DNA of 46,911 nt from Bacteroidota bacterium (GCA_019455105.1 JACFMZ010000008.1:1-46911), one strand, 5' to 3'. Shown: positions 18,347-27,222, counted from the stretch's first letter. Made by a program: numbers and translations. The notes: generated by a model from the sequence alone, not told the origin.

Positions 18347-20211
18347 TTCACAAGTTCCTTTTCTGCGGCAATAATAGTATTGCTGGCAATACCGTACAGT
18401 TTCTTCTTCTCTTCTACCGATGAACTTCCCGGTGCAAAGCGGGCAAACTCGCAAAGCTCCAAACATTCTTTTATCTGCAGAAGCAGTTCCGGTGAAATAT
18501 TTTTTTCTTGTAATTTCTGTGTCACATTATCAATAGAAAGTTCGGCACGGTCAATCGCCAGTTTATCCGAAACATACTGCCACATCGCGCGGGAAATTTC
18601 GGTATAATACGCATCTCCCTGCTGAGATGATAACAGCAGGCGCGCATCTTTCAATCGCTTTTCCGCAAGCTTCAAGGCGCGCCGTGAACGGAACTTGACC
18701 ACATCGGCGGAATCTAACACTTCTTTTCGTTTATAGAACAGCAAGCTGAGAAAAGCAATGAGCGGAATGCCGGAGATAATTCCGAACAAGACCGGCGAAA
18801 CAATTTCTTCATCGCGCTGAAGAAATTTCCCGGGCTCTGTTTTAATAAAGCGGATATCTTCATTTAAAAGTTTCACATCTTCTTTTGTTAAACCGCTGAC
18901 GGCTGAAGAAGCTTCCGCGCTCCCTTTTTCCACCATCACATTATATTCATTAGAACGGAGTGTAATGTACCGTCTCTGCGCGGCATCAAAATAGGTAAAC
19001 TCAACCGGCGGAATTCTTTTTTCTCCCGGATAGCGAGGAACAATGAGCCATTCAAATGTTTTTGTTCCGGAAATTTTTTCGCCGCTGCGGTCAATGTTTT
19101 CGGAAACTTTCGGCTCGTACTTTTCAAAATCCTGCGGAAGGGAAAGATTCGGCGCTTCTAATACTTTTACATTCCCCGCGCCGGAAATTGTTGCTTTCAG
19201 CGTCAGCGGTTCATTTGTTTTTACCGTACGTTTGTTTAAATCGATAGTTAATGCAAACTTCCCAACCGCACCTTTGAAAGAAGGCGGAATATTGTGTGCG
19301 GGAAGCGGCAGCACATCAATATGAATGGAAGAACTTTTTATATCAATATTTGTGGTCTGCGCAGCGCCGAAAAACGGATCGTTAAAAAATTGATCGAAAA
19401 TATCATCCGATCTTCGCTGCCGCTGAACCTGCACCTGACAGGTAATTTCCATCGGATTAATTTCCAATTTGCCGTTTTGCGTCGGAAAGAGCGCGGTTTT
19501 TTTCAAAATACCGACCTGATACTGTTTGCCGTTAATTGTTTCATTAGAAAGGCTAATCTGCGGCGGCATTGAAAAATCTTCTCCCCAAAAACCGGTCATC
19601 GTCGGCAGCTTATTAATGGAATAATTGGTAATGCGCAGCCGCGTATAAATTTTATACGTTATGGTAATCTGCTCGCCTTGATACACACGCGCACGATCGA
19701 CGGTTGCACGTAAAAAAAGATTATCGCCGATATTCACTTTCTCGCCGTTGGAGGCTGTTGTCTGCTGCTGACGAGCTTTTCCGCCTGCATTGGAAATTGT
19801 CATCTCAATCGGCGCGGTGGTAAATTCTTTTCCGCTGATTTCAATTGATGCCGATCCGATAACCGCCTTGCCGGTATTTCGCGCTTGCAAAATATACGTG
19901 TAGGATACCGTTGAAGACATTGCGCCGTTGATAATCTGCATGCTTGTTGACTGGTTCGGTCCGGAGAGAATGAGAAAATTTTTATTTAAATCCGGCACCT
20001 TCAAATTTTTCGGATTAATATTTCCTGATGCCGTAACAACTAATTCCAATCGAAACTGCTGGTCAACAGAAACCGTTCTATCTTCAACCGATGCCGTAAA
20101 ATTAATATCCTGTGCAAAAGAATTTGAAAACAGCACGGCAACGCCGAACAATAAACTTGTTATTGTTCGGCGTAAAACGAAATTCATTATGTGTACGTTG
20201 AATAATCTCAT
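18343..20211 (-). CDS. batD: BatD: membrane-anchored Ig-like oxygen-tolerance protein
   Basis: A 622-residue protein. Signal peptide at ~9-34 (MNFVLRRTITSLLFGVAVLFSNSFAQ region); ATG 20187 is an alternative start that begins exactly at that signal. The N-terminal half contains the BatD features ITFTASVEDRTVSVDQQFRLELVV-like opening, a second beta domain (LRATVDRARVYQGEQITITYKIYT) and a third (TVKTNEPLTLKATISGAGNVK). A membrane segment at ~475-495 (ISGIPLIAFLSLLFYKRK) is followed by a helical cytoplasmic tail. It sits 75 bases after batC and overlaps batE. The periplasmic domains suggest substrate capture in the Bat system; the biochemical role is unknown. Confidence 0.85.
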   Translation of the reverse strand: MRLFNVHIMNFVLRRTITSLLFGVAVLFSNSFAQDINFTASVEDRTVSVDQQFRLELVVTASGNINPKNLKVPDLNKNFLILSGPNQSTSMQIINGAMSSTVSYTYILQARNTGKAVIGSASIEISGKEFTTAPIEMTISNAGGKARQQQTTASNGEKVNIGDNLFLRATVDRARVYQGEQITITYKIYTRLRITNYSINKLPTMTGFWGEDFSMPPQISLSNETINGKQYQVGILKKTALFPTQNGKLEINPMEITCQVQVQRQRRSDDIFDQFFNDPFFGAAQTTNIDIKSSSIHIDVLPLPAHNIPPSFKGAVGKFALTIDLNKRTVKTNEPLTLKATISGAGNVKVLEAPNLSLPQDFEKYEPKVSENIDRSGEKISGTKTFEWLIVPRYPGEKRIPPVEFTYFDAAQRRYITLRSNEYNVMVEKGSAEASSAVSGLTKEDVKLLNEDIRFIKTEPGKFLQRDEEIVSPVLFGIISGIPLIAFLSLLFYKRKEVLDSADVVKFRSRRALKLAEKRLKDARLLLSSQQGDAYYTEISRAMWQYVSDKLAIDRAELSIDNVTQKLQEKNISPELLLQIKECLELCEFARFAPGSSSVEEKKKLYGIASNTIIAAEKELVK

Positions 20212-20286
20212 TTCAAATTTTATGTATTACGCATTATCAACAGCAGTGTATTACAAAACAAAATAAATCTCTTTTCGGCTCTTCTG

Positions 20287-20985
20287 CTACCAATCTTTAT
20301 CTACATTAACACGAACCGGCGCTTTCTTCTGAACTTTTTTCTGAGTGTTCTTTTCATCATTTTTTATTGCTTCAAGAATCCGCTCCGCTTCCTGTTTCGA
20401 CATTTTTCGTTCTTGCTGCTGCTGTTGTTGCTGTTGTTGCTGCTGATTCTGTTTTTGCTGTTGTTGATTCTGCTGCTGATTTTGTTTTTTATCCTGCTTA
20501 TTCTTGTCTTCTTTGTTCTTATCGTTTTTATTTTGCTGCTGTTGCTGCTGCTGTTCTTTTAATTTTTGTAATGCATAGGCAAGATTATACCGCGAATCTT
20601 CATTGTGCGGATTTAATTTCAGCGCCTGCTTATACGCATTTATGCTTTCCTGATATTGCTGAGCGGAAAAATATGAATTTCCAATATTGTGGTAAATATC
20701 AGATTGGACATTTTTATCATTCGTTTTTGACAGCGCCGCACTGTATTCCTGAATTGCTTCATCATATCGTTTTTGTTTGTACACCGCCGATCCGAGATTG
20801 TACGAACCTTCCATCACATCTTTATCCTGTTCCAGCGCCTTGCGGTACTCGGCTTCCGCATCGGAATATTTTTTATTTTTATATAAATCATTTCCATTAT
20901 TCACCAAAGAGCGGACAGACTGCGCCGAAAGCGGCAGAGTAAACAGCATTATCAGCGCGGCAAAATTTTTTAAAATAATATTCAT
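20287..20985 (-). CDS. batC: BatC: TPR protein with long glutamine-rich tail
   Basis: A 232-residue protein with signal peptide (IILKNFAALIMLFTLPLSAQ), three TPR units (~27-140: GNDLYKNKKYSDAEAEYRKAL, GSAVYKQKRYDEAIQEY, GNSYFSAQQYQESINAYKQAL) and a highly charged Gln/Lys/Asn tail (~143-195) containing two uninterrupted Gln runs (8 and 12 residues). A short helix and KKAPVRVNVDKDW end the protein. Gln/Lys-rich tails are common in BatC proteins, but this one is extreme. The start overlaps the batB stop (ATGA) and has AGGAG 6 bases upstream. Confidence 0.85.
   Translation of the reverse strand: MNIILKNFAALIMLFTLPLSAQSVRSLVNNGNDLYKNKKYSDAEAEYRKALEQDKDVMEGSYNLGSAVYKQKRYDEAIQEYSAALSKTNDKNVQSDIYHNIGNSYFSAQQYQESINAYKQALKLNPHNEDSRYNLAYALQKLKEQQQQQQQNKNDKNKEDKNKQDKKQNQQQNQQQQKQNQQQQQQQQQQQERKMSKQEAERILEAIKNDEKNTQKKVQKKAPVRVNVDKDW
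20411..20558 (-). repeat. CAA/CAG triplet repeat tract inside batC
   Basis: Mixed CAA/CAG triplets encode the Gln runs of BatC, in two blocks (~20415-20475 and ~20534-20558) separated by Lys/Asn/Asp codons. Such tracts can change length by slippage. Confidence 0.8.
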
Positions 20986-22040
20986 AACGACTCCTCCGCC
21001 TTCTTTAAGAAGCTGAACGGATTATGTTTTGCCAGCCAGACCGATTTTTTTTCTGAGAGAATTATTTCCCAACAGAGCAGAAGAATTGCCGCTAAAAGAA
21101 AATATTGAAATTTATCGTCAAATTCCGTGAATTGTTTTGTCCCGATTTCTCTTTTTTGCAAAGCGTTAATATCTTTATAAATGGCATCAAGCTCATCCTG
21201 CGAATTAGTGGAAAGATAGTATTTCCCTTTTCCGATTGAACTAATTTCCTGCAGCGTTGCTTCGTCTAATTTTGTAATAACAATATTTCCGGAACGGTCT
21301 CTTTTAAAGTCAATCTGTTTTCCGCCTGCATCGTACACCGGAATAGGCGCGCCCTGCGGCGATCCCATACCGACCGTGTAAATAAGCACTCCTTTCTCCG
21401 CTGCTTCTTTTGCCTGGTCAACAGCATCGCCGGAATTATTTTCACCGTCCGTAATAATAATTATCACTTTGGTTGTCGGTTCTTCAAAGTTAAATGATTT
21501 CATTGCCTGCGAAATTGCTGAGCCGACCGCCGTTCCGGGATTCGGAACGCTTTCAACGCCGATAACATCAAGAAAAAGATTCGCCGCGCTGTAATCAATA
21601 GTCAGCGGAAACTGTGTATAGGCTTCGCCGGAAAAAACAATTAAGCCGACTCTGTCTCCCGCCAAACGGTTGATGAGATTACGAATTTCATATTTTGCTT
21701 TTTCAAGACGATTCGGTTTCACATCTTCAGCAAGCATGGAACGGGAAACATCGAGCGCAATAAAAATATCAATGCCTTCCTGTTTTACATCCTCCATCCT
21801 TGCGCCGACCTGCGGGTTCGCAAGCGCTACGGCAAGAAAGAGAAGAGAAAACATCATCAGCGTTCCTTTAAGAAATATTTTTTTGCTGCTGTACGTTTCT
21901 GCCAAACGATTAAACATACCGGCAGAAGCAAATTTTTCGCGTGCGGAATTCTTTGCGCGGTTCATAATCATCATCAGCGCCAGTAACAGCGGCAGCGCGA
22001 ACAGCAGATATAAATATTCCGGATGAGCAAATCGAATCAT
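20982..22040 (-). CDS. batB: BatB: von Willebrand factor A domain membrane protein
   Basis: A 352-residue protein with two N-terminal membrane segments (~8-26 and ~56-74), a VWA domain (~89-290) and a C-terminal membrane segment (~310-330). The metal-adhesion (MIDAS) motif is DVSRS (Asp97-Ser101), with downstream Thr in PLTIDYSAAN and Asp in IIITDGENNSGD. VWA proteins of the bat operon are thought to work with the MoxR ATPase on periplasmic or envelope proteins. It overlaps batC by 4 bases and lies 12 bases after batA. Confidence 0.88.
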   Translation of the reverse strand: MIRFAHPEYLYLLFALPLLLALMMIMNRAKNSAREKFASAGMFNRLAETYSSKKIFLKGTLMMFSLLFLAVALANPQVGARMEDVKQEGIDIFIALDVSRSMLAEDVKPNRLEKAKYEIRNLINRLAGDRVGLIVFSGEAYTQFPLTIDYSAANLFLDVIGVESVPNPGTAVGSAISQAMKSFNFEEPTTKVIIIITDGENNSGDAVDQAKEAAEKGVLIYTVGMGSPQGAPIPVYDAGGKQIDFKRDRSGNIVITKLDEATLQEISSIGKGKYYLSTNSQDELDAIYKDINALQKREIGTKQFTEFDDKFQYFLLAAILLLCWEIILSEKKSVWLAKHNPFSFLKKAEESL

Positions 22041-22052
22041 TGTTCTATTCTA

Positions 22053-23045
22053 TTAAGGAAGTTTTCGAAGCCAGGTTTGTGAAATTCCGACATCGACAAT
22101 TAATAAGAAAAATGCTAATGTCGCAATCGGGTAAAATAATTCCTGATAGTGCCGGTACGAACGGACTTCGATTTTTGTCTTCTCTAATTTATCAATTTCG
22201 TTATAAATAGCTTTCAGTTTGCGATTATCTGTTGCGCGAAAATATTTTCCGCCGGTCATTTCCGCAATTTTTGTCAACGAGTTTTCATCAAGATCTACCG
22301 GTATCATTTGATAACGGGTGCCGAACGGTGTCTGCACGGGATACGGCGCCTGCCCGATCGTTCCCACGCCGACGGTGTACACGCGAATGCCGAAGGTCTG
22401 CGCAATTTGTGCCGCCGTTACCGGATCAATTTCTCCTCTATTATTGACGCCGTCCGTTAATAAAATAATAACTTTACTTTTTGCTTTACTTTCTTTTAAT
22501 CTGTTCACTGCGGTTGCTAACCCCATGCCAATGGCTGTGCCGTCTTCTATCATACCGCTTTTTACTTTCTTAATGAGATTTTTAAGAACGGCATAATCCA
22601 CCGTCAGCGGGCATTGGGTAAAACTTTCGCCGGCAAAAATTACCAACCCGATGCGGTCGTTGATTCTTCCGGAAATAAAATCCTGCGCTACGCTTTTTGC
22701 CGCTTCAATTCTGTTCGGCTGAAAATCTTCGGCAAGCATACTGCCGGAAATATCCATTGCCAGCACAATATCAATTCCTTCGGAATACACATCTTCTCCT
22801 TTTGAAGTGGTGCGCGGACGCGCAAGAGCAATAATCAACAGCGTCAGCGCCGCCATTTGCAGAATGAACGGAAGATGGCGCAGCCGTTCTCGAAGCGTGA
22901 AAGAGATTGCACTGAACGGCAGCAGCGTTGAATAGCGCACTTCGCTTTCATTTTTTTGCAAACGATAGTAATACCACACCGCCAGAACAGGAATGAGCAG
23001 CAACAGTAATAACAAACCGGGATTTGCAAAAGAAATATTACTCAT
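22053..23045 (-). CDS. batA: BatA: von Willebrand factor A domain membrane protein
   Basis: A 330-residue protein; the start MSNISFANPGLLLLLLLIPV is chosen because it is the family N-terminus and overlaps the preceding stop by 8 bases (the frame extends 21 codons further up without signal). Two N-terminal membrane segments (~10-26, ~58-75), VWA domain with MIDAS DISGS (Asp98-Ser102), CPLTVDYAVLK and IILLTDGVNNRG, and a C-terminal membrane segment (IATLAFFLLIVDVGIS). Paralogous to the next gene batB. Part of the bat operon. Confidence 0.88.
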   Translation of the reverse strand: MSNISFANPGLLLLLLLIPVLAVWYYYRLQKNESEVRYSTLLPFSAISFTLRERLRHLPFILQMAALTLLIIALARPRTTSKGEDVYSEGIDIVLAMDISGSMLAEDFQPNRIEAAKSVAQDFISGRINDRIGLVIFAGESFTQCPLTVDYAVLKNLIKKVKSGMIEDGTAIGMGLATAVNRLKESKAKSKVIILLTDGVNNRGEIDPVTAAQIAQTFGIRVYTVGVGTIGQAPYPVQTPFGTRYQMIPVDLDENSLTKIAEMTGGKYFRATDNRKLKAIYNEIDKLEKTKIEVRSYRHYQELFYPIATLAFFLLIVDVGISQTWLRKLP

Positions 23046-24009
23046 GAGAACTCGTTGATTCTTCCTGCGGTAAAACTGCTGTTTCTGTTGGGCGGGTATT
23101 GTTAACAATGGCTTCAGCCGTCGGAATTATTTTTTCCATATCCGTTGATGCCGGAAAATATTTCGCAAATTTTACTAAATCCGCTTCCGAGAGAAAGCCG
23201 GATATTGACGCTGTTGTTGACTGATTAAGTTTGAACTTCTCCAACTGCTCCATCACCTCGCTTGTTGTCATTTCCAGCGCGGTAATGCCGTACCGCAATT
23301 CAAAATATTCGCGGATAATTTCTGTTGCTTTGGAATAAAATAATTTCACTTCTCCTTTTTGCCAGAGCTTCTCAATTCCTAAATCGCTTAATTTCTGTAA
23401 GGCAAGAAGATGTGCCGGAATAAGCGGTTTTTCTTCAACAATTTCGCCGGATGAAATTTTTCTTTTTTGAATTCTTCGATAAATAACATACGCCAGCGCC
23501 GCCAACACAAGAATGATTCCGCCGTAGAGTGCAAAATCTTTCCACGTTAGCGGAATTGTCATAACCGATTTAATATCTTTTATCGCCTGCGTTGTATCCA
23601 CGGCAATCGTCCGTACTTCTATGCTAATCGGGTTGGAACGGATAATTTTTACCGCCGTATCGGAAGGGGTTCGATACGCAATGGAAATCGGCGGAAGAGT
23701 TTTTATCCCTTCTTGAAAAGAAGCGACCGTAATTGTTTTTTGCAGTGAAAGAACATTTCCATCAACGGAGCGCATCAGCGAATCTTGTTTCACAATATCA
23801 AATCCGCCGATGGTATCCCGCATTCCCGGGAAATACACCAATGCATCGTTCGGCAAGGTTGCCGTAATATGCACGTTCATCCAATCGCCGATGGTAAGAA
23901 CGGAGGAATCCGCTGTTGCCGTTACCGAAGCATTTTGAGAAAAAAGAAAAAGCGGAAAAAGAAAACAGAAGAATGCGAGCGTAAAAATATTTTTTTGTTG
24001 TTGTCTCAT
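23038..24009 (-). CDS. BatD-like membrane protein of the bat operon
   Basis: A 323-residue protein with signal peptide (FFCFLFPLFLFSQNA), a beta-rich periplasmic domain (~25-135: TATADSSVLTIGDWMNVHIT, then VASFQEGIKTLPPISIAY), a membrane segment at ~158-178 (FALYGGIILVLAALAYVIYRR) and a helical cytoplasmic tail (FYSKATEIIREYFELRYGI, ALEMTTSEVMEQL). The layout is a short version of BatD and of DUF4381-type proteins that accompany moxR/DUF58/VWA genes. It follows the DUF58 stop by 2 bases. The exact family name is uncertain; membership in the Bat system is clear from context. Confidence 0.7.
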   Translation of the reverse strand: MRQQQKNIFTLAFFCFLFPLFLFSQNASVTATADSSVLTIGDWMNVHITATLPNDALVYFPGMRDTIGGFDIVKQDSLMRSVDGNVLSLQKTITVASFQEGIKTLPPISIAYRTPSDTAVKIIRSNPISIEVRTIAVDTTQAIKDIKSVMTIPLTWKDFALYGGIILVLAALAYVIYRRIQKRKISSGEIVEEKPLIPAHLLALQKLSDLGIEKLWQKGEVKLFYSKATEIIREYFELRYGITALEMTTSEVMEQLEKFKLNQSTTASISGFLSEADLVKFAKYFPASTDMEKIIPTAEAIVNNTRPTETAVLPQEESTSSHE

Positions 24010-24011
24010 TT

Positions 24012-24887
24012 CTATAATCGCGCCTCACGCATTCTAAAGAAATTTACCAGCGGCTGAATGTACGGCTTATGCACTTCAATGGAAATTCTATCAACTTTTG
24101 TGGAAAGCAGCGCTTTGTTTAACCGCTCGTCGTGTTCTTTCCAATAGCGTTCAAAGGCGCGTCGAAGCGGGATATCGCTGGTATCAATCCATCGCTCCTG
24201 CATTGTTTCAGCATCGCGGAATTTTATTAAACCGATTTTCGGCAGTTCACGCTCCCGCGGATCCTGCAATGTTACGGCAATAACATCATGCCGTTTACTT
24301 ACAATGCGAAGCGCCTGTTCGTACTCTTTATCAATAAAATCGGAAATCACAAAAGCGATGGAGCGTTTTTTAATGGCGCTGTTTAAATATTCCAGTACGG
24401 CGCTGATATTGGTTCCGTTTCGCTCCGGCTCAAAGGCAAGCAGATCGCGCACGAGGCGGAGAATGTGCGGCTTTCCTTTTTTCGGCGGAATAAATTTTTC
24501 CACTTTATCGGTAAAGAGAATCATTCCGACTTTATCGTTGTTGCGGATTGCGGAGAACGCAAGCACGGCGCACAACTCCGTTGCAATTTCGTTTTTCATT
24601 GCTTCAAACGAACCGAACTGCCCTGAACGGCTCATATCAACAATCAACATCACCGTTAATTCGCGCTCTTCTTCAAAAATTTTCACAAACGGTTTTCCGT
24701 GACGGGCAGTTACGTTCCAATCAATCTGCCGGATATCATCGCCGTAAGAATATTCCCGGACTTCGGAAAATTCCATTCCGCGTCCTTTAAAAACAGAATG
24801 ATATTCACCGGAGAAAACGTGATTCACCAAGCCGCGTGTTTTAATTTCAACCTGTCTGACTTTTTTAAGTAATTCTGCCGTGGTCAT
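24012..24887 (-). CDS. DUF58-domain protein (Bat operon)
   Basis: A 291-residue protein of normal length with the DUF58 signature GEYHSVFKGRGMEFSEVREY, then GDDIRQIDWNVTARHGKPFVK and a VWA-like fold with VDMSRSG in place of a full MIDAS. It has no signal or membrane segment. DUF58 proteins are encoded after moxR and before VWA genes in bat operons. The stop is TAG (24014-24012), followed after 2 bases by the next ATG. Confidence 0.88.
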   Translation of the reverse strand: MTTAELLKKVRQVEIKTRGLVNHVFSGEYHSVFKGRGMEFSEVREYSYGDDIRQIDWNVTARHGKPFVKIFEEERELTVMLIVDMSRSGQFGSFEAMKNEIATELCAVLAFSAIRNNDKVGMILFTDKVEKFIPPKKGKPHILRLVRDLLAFEPERNGTNISAVLEYLNSAIKKRSIAFVISDFIDKEYEQALRIVSKRHDVIAVTLQDPRERELPKIGLIKFRDAETMQERWIDTSDIPLRRAFERYWKEHDERLNKALLSTKVDRISIEVHKPYIQPLVNFFRMREARL

Positions 24888-25006
24888 TGTAAAAAAATGC
24901 CGAATGCCTGCGTAATAAGTTTACCGCCTTACTTCCGCATTATTCAAGATGATGATGTTTAAAAAATATTTTTAGAATATAATCTTTTGGCGAAAAAATG
25001 TTTCGA

Positions 25007-25996
25007 CTACGGTACTTCCACTTTGTTGAGAATTTCCTGCACAATTGTTTCCGAAGAAACTTCTTCTGCTTCCGCTTCGTAGGTTACGCCGATGCGATGA
25101 CGCAGCACATCCAAGCTTACCGCGCGTACATCTTCCGGAATAACATATCCGCGCCGCTTAATAAATGCGTACGCTTTGGCACCGAGCGCCAGTGAAATTG
25201 TTGCGCGGGGCGAACCGCCGTAGCTGATAAGATTCGCAATATTGGTCAGCCCTGCCTCTTTCGGATTCCGGCTCGCAAAAACAATATCAAGAATATATTT
25301 TTCAATTTTTTCATCCATATAAATTTCCTGCAATGCCGAACGCGCTCTCAAAATTTCTTTTGTTGAAATAACCGCTTTTACCTTCTGCGCTGTGTTGCTT
25401 ACATTCTGACGCATAATCTGCAGCTCCTCATCTTTGGAAGGATAACCGATTTTCACTTTCAGCATAAAGCGGTCAACCTGTGCTTCGGGAAGCGGATAAG
25501 TTCCTTCCTGTTCAATCGGGTTTTGCGTTGCCATTACAAGAAATGGTTCTTCAAGAGAGAATGTTTCTTCACCGATTGTTACCTGCCGCTCCTGCATGGC
25601 TTCAAGAAGTGCGCTCTGTACTTTTGCGGGCGAGCGGTTAATTTCATCGGCAAGAATAAAATTTGAAAAGATGGGACCTTTCTTTGTTTGAAATTTTCCG
25701 TCCTTCTGGTTGTAAATTAATGTTCCGACAAGATCGGCGGGAAGTAAATCCGGCGTGAATTGAATGCGCTGAAATTTTGCATCAATAGCATTTGCCAGCG
25801 TTTTAATGGCAAGCGTTTTTGCCAAGCCGGGAACACCTTCCAGCAAAATATGCCCGTTCGCCAACAGCCCGATAAGCAGACGTTCGACCATTTGTTTCTG
25901 CCCCACAATAACTTTGTTAATTTCCATTGTCAGCAAATCAACAAAGGCGCTCTCTTTTTGAATTTTTTCATTAATCGCTTTAATGTCGGTATTCAT
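25007..25996 (-). CDS. moxR: MoxR-family AAA+ ATPase
   Basis: A 329-residue cytoplasmic ATPase of full MoxR length. Walker A GVPGLAKT (54-61), Walker B ILADEINR, sensor MATQNPIEQEGTYPLPEAQ and arginine-finger region DRFMLKVKIGYP are all present. MoxR ATPases act as chaperone-like partners of VWA proteins, here BatA and BatB. An unusually good Shine-Dalgarno (AGGGAGG, 5 bases before ATG) supports the start. A 119-base gap separates it from the DUF58 gene, longer than any other gap in the operon. Stop codon TAG. Confidence 0.93.
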   Translation of the reverse strand: MNTDIKAINEKIQKESAFVDLLTMEINKVIVGQKQMVERLLIGLLANGHILLEGVPGLAKTLAIKTLANAIDAKFQRIQFTPDLLPADLVGTLIYNQKDGKFQTKKGPIFSNFILADEINRSPAKVQSALLEAMQERQVTIGEETFSLEEPFLVMATQNPIEQEGTYPLPEAQVDRFMLKVKIGYPSKDEELQIMRQNVSNTAQKVKAVISTKEILRARSALQEIYMDEKIEKYILDIVFASRNPKEAGLTNIANLISYGGSPRATISLALGAKAYAFIKRRGYVIPEDVRAVSLDVLRHRIGVTYEAEAEEVSSETIVQEILNKVEVP

Positions 25997-26019
25997 TCAT
26001 CCTCCCTTATTAAAAGAAA

Positions 26020-26071
26020 AGATGTCAGAGACCTTGAAAATAAAAACTATGCGGACAGGCGCCTGACATCT
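26020..26071. repeat. Inverted repeat in the divergent moxR / aldo-keto reductase gap
   Basis: AGATGTCAG (26020-26028) pairs with CTGACATCT (26063-26071). Inside this, CCT and AGG can pair further after a 3x3 internal loop, and CAGGCGCCTG (26056-26065) is itself a 10-bp palindrome. It lies within the leader of moxR on the minus strand. It could be a dispersed REP-like element or an operator; which one cannot be told here. Confidence 0.5.
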
Positions 26072-26166
26072 CATGAATTTCAAAATTATAGACGAATAAA
26101 TGTAATGAATGTTCCGATGAAAATCATCGGGAAAATTTTCCTGACGGGAATATTTTGCCGGTGGAA

Positions 26167-26179
26167 TTTTGTATATTGA
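26167..26179 (+). promoter_or_regulatory. Candidate promoter motif of the aldo/keto reductase gene
   Basis: TTTTGTATATTGA lies 51 bases before the ATG at 26230. The identical 13-mer occurs upstream of the lipoprotein gene at 27210-27222. It resembles the Bacteroidota -7 element (TAnnTTTG) only loosely. Confidence 0.35.
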
Positions 26180-26229
26180 AACGTTTCTATAATAGAAGAA
26201 TATTTTTTTCACTTAATCACAGATTCTTA

Positions 26230-27180
26230 ATGAAGAAAAAGCAGCTTGGCAGCACCGACCTCTCTATTTATCCAATCGTCTTAGGAGGAAATGTTTTCGG
26301 ATGGACAATAGACGAACAGACTTCGTTTCAAATTTTAGATAAATTTATTGCCGAAGAGTTTACCATGATTGATACCGCCGATTCCTATTCGCGCTGGAAA
26401 CCGGGAAACTCCGGCGGCGAATCAGAAACCATTATCGGCAATTGGATGAAGAGACGAAAGAACCGTCACAGCGTTTTAATTGCCACCAAAGCCGGCAACG
26501 ATATGGGAAGCGGAAAGAAAAACCTTTCCAAAAAATATCTCTTAAAAGCGGCCGATGATTCACTGAAACGACTGCAAACAGATTATCTCGATCTCTATCA
26601 AACACATTGGGATGATGATAGTACGCCGGTTGAAGAAACGTTAGATGCGTATGCCGAATTAATAAAAGCGGGAAAAGTCCGGTGGATCGGCGCGTCGAAT
26701 CTTTCGCCCGAACGGCTGCGGGCATCGCTGAAAGCAAGCGATACTTTTCATCTGCCTCGTTATCAAACGCTTCAGCCGCATTATAACCTTGCCGTACGAA
26801 AAATTTTTGAAGAAGAATACGAACCAATCTGCAAGGAAAATAATCTCGGCGTTTTAACATACTATTCGCTTGCCGCAGGATTTTTAACAGGAAAATACCG
26901 AAGCGAAGCCGATCTTACAAAAAGTCCGCGGGGCGGCGGAGCAAAAAAATATTTGAATGAACGGGGATTGAAAATCTTAACTGCACTGGATGAAGTTTCA
27001 CAACAGTATCAAACAACTCCCGCCGCCATTGCGTTAGCGTGGCTTATTTCCAAACCGGTTGTTTCTGCGCCGGTTGCCAGCGCAACATCAATTGAACAGT
27101 TAGCATCAATTCTTCAATCAACGCACATTGAATTGAATAACGATTCCATTGCGCTGTTAAATAACGCAAGCAGAGAATAA
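26230..27180 (+). CDS. Aldo/keto reductase
   Basis: A 316-residue protein starting at MKKKQLGSTDLSIYPIVLGG, the standard family N-terminus; the open frame extends further up but without homology. The catalytic tetrad is visible: Asp48 and Tyr53 in DTADSYSRW, Lys87 in IATKAG, and His in DLYQTHWDD. It ends with the NADPH-pocket region PAAIALAWLISKPVVSAPVAS. It is an NAD(P)H-dependent oxidoreductase of the YajO/AKR12-like general type; the substrate cannot be inferred. It is monocistronic and divergent from moxR. Confidence 0.9.
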   Translation: MKKKQLGSTDLSIYPIVLGGNVFGWTIDEQTSFQILDKFIAEEFTMIDTADSYSRWKPGNSGGESETIIGNWMKRRKNRHSVLIATKAGNDMGSGKKNLSKKYLLKAADDSLKRLQTDYLDLYQTHWDDDSTPVEETLDAYAELIKAGKVRWIGASNLSPERLRASLKASDTFHLPRYQTLQPHYNLAVRKIFEEEYEPICKENNLGVLTYYSLAAGFLTGKYRSEADLTKSPRGGGAKKYLNERGLKILTALDEVSQQYQTTPAAIALAWLISKPVVSAPVASATSIEQLASILQSTHIELNNDSIALLNNASRE

Positions 27181-27184
27181 ACTA

Positions 27185-27213
27185 TCGGGATTTTTCCCGA
27201 GAAAGATTTTTTT
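27185..27213 (+). terminator. Possible terminator of the aldo/keto reductase gene
   Basis: TCGGGA (27185-27190) pairs with TCCCGA (27195-27200) around a 4-T loop, 5 bases past the stop, and a T7 run follows at 27207-27213. The short spacer between stem and T run weakens it. Confidence 0.4.
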
Positions 27214-27222
27214 GTATATTGA
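27210..27222 (+). promoter_or_regulatory. Candidate promoter motif of the small lipoprotein gene
   Basis: TTTTGTATATTGA, the same 13 bases as at 26167-26179, 30 bases before the ATG at 27252. Confidence 0.35.

Noticed and set aside
18347-18466. N-terminal extension of BatE by 40 residues
   Set aside because: The extension lies inside batD, is Cys/Tyr/Arg-rich without signal character, and the ATGA overlap start gives a proper signal peptide.
20367-20942. Plus-strand open frame of 191 codons opposite batC
   Set aside because: It is the antisense of the Gln-codon tract and TPR region (poly-Ala/Val/Leu product), without ribosome binding site; a shadow of batC.
25001-25011. A third copy of the TTCGACT dispersed repeat at the end of moxR
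   Set aside because: Only about ten bases match and the rest of the repeat is absent; it also overlaps coding sequence, so chance is likely.
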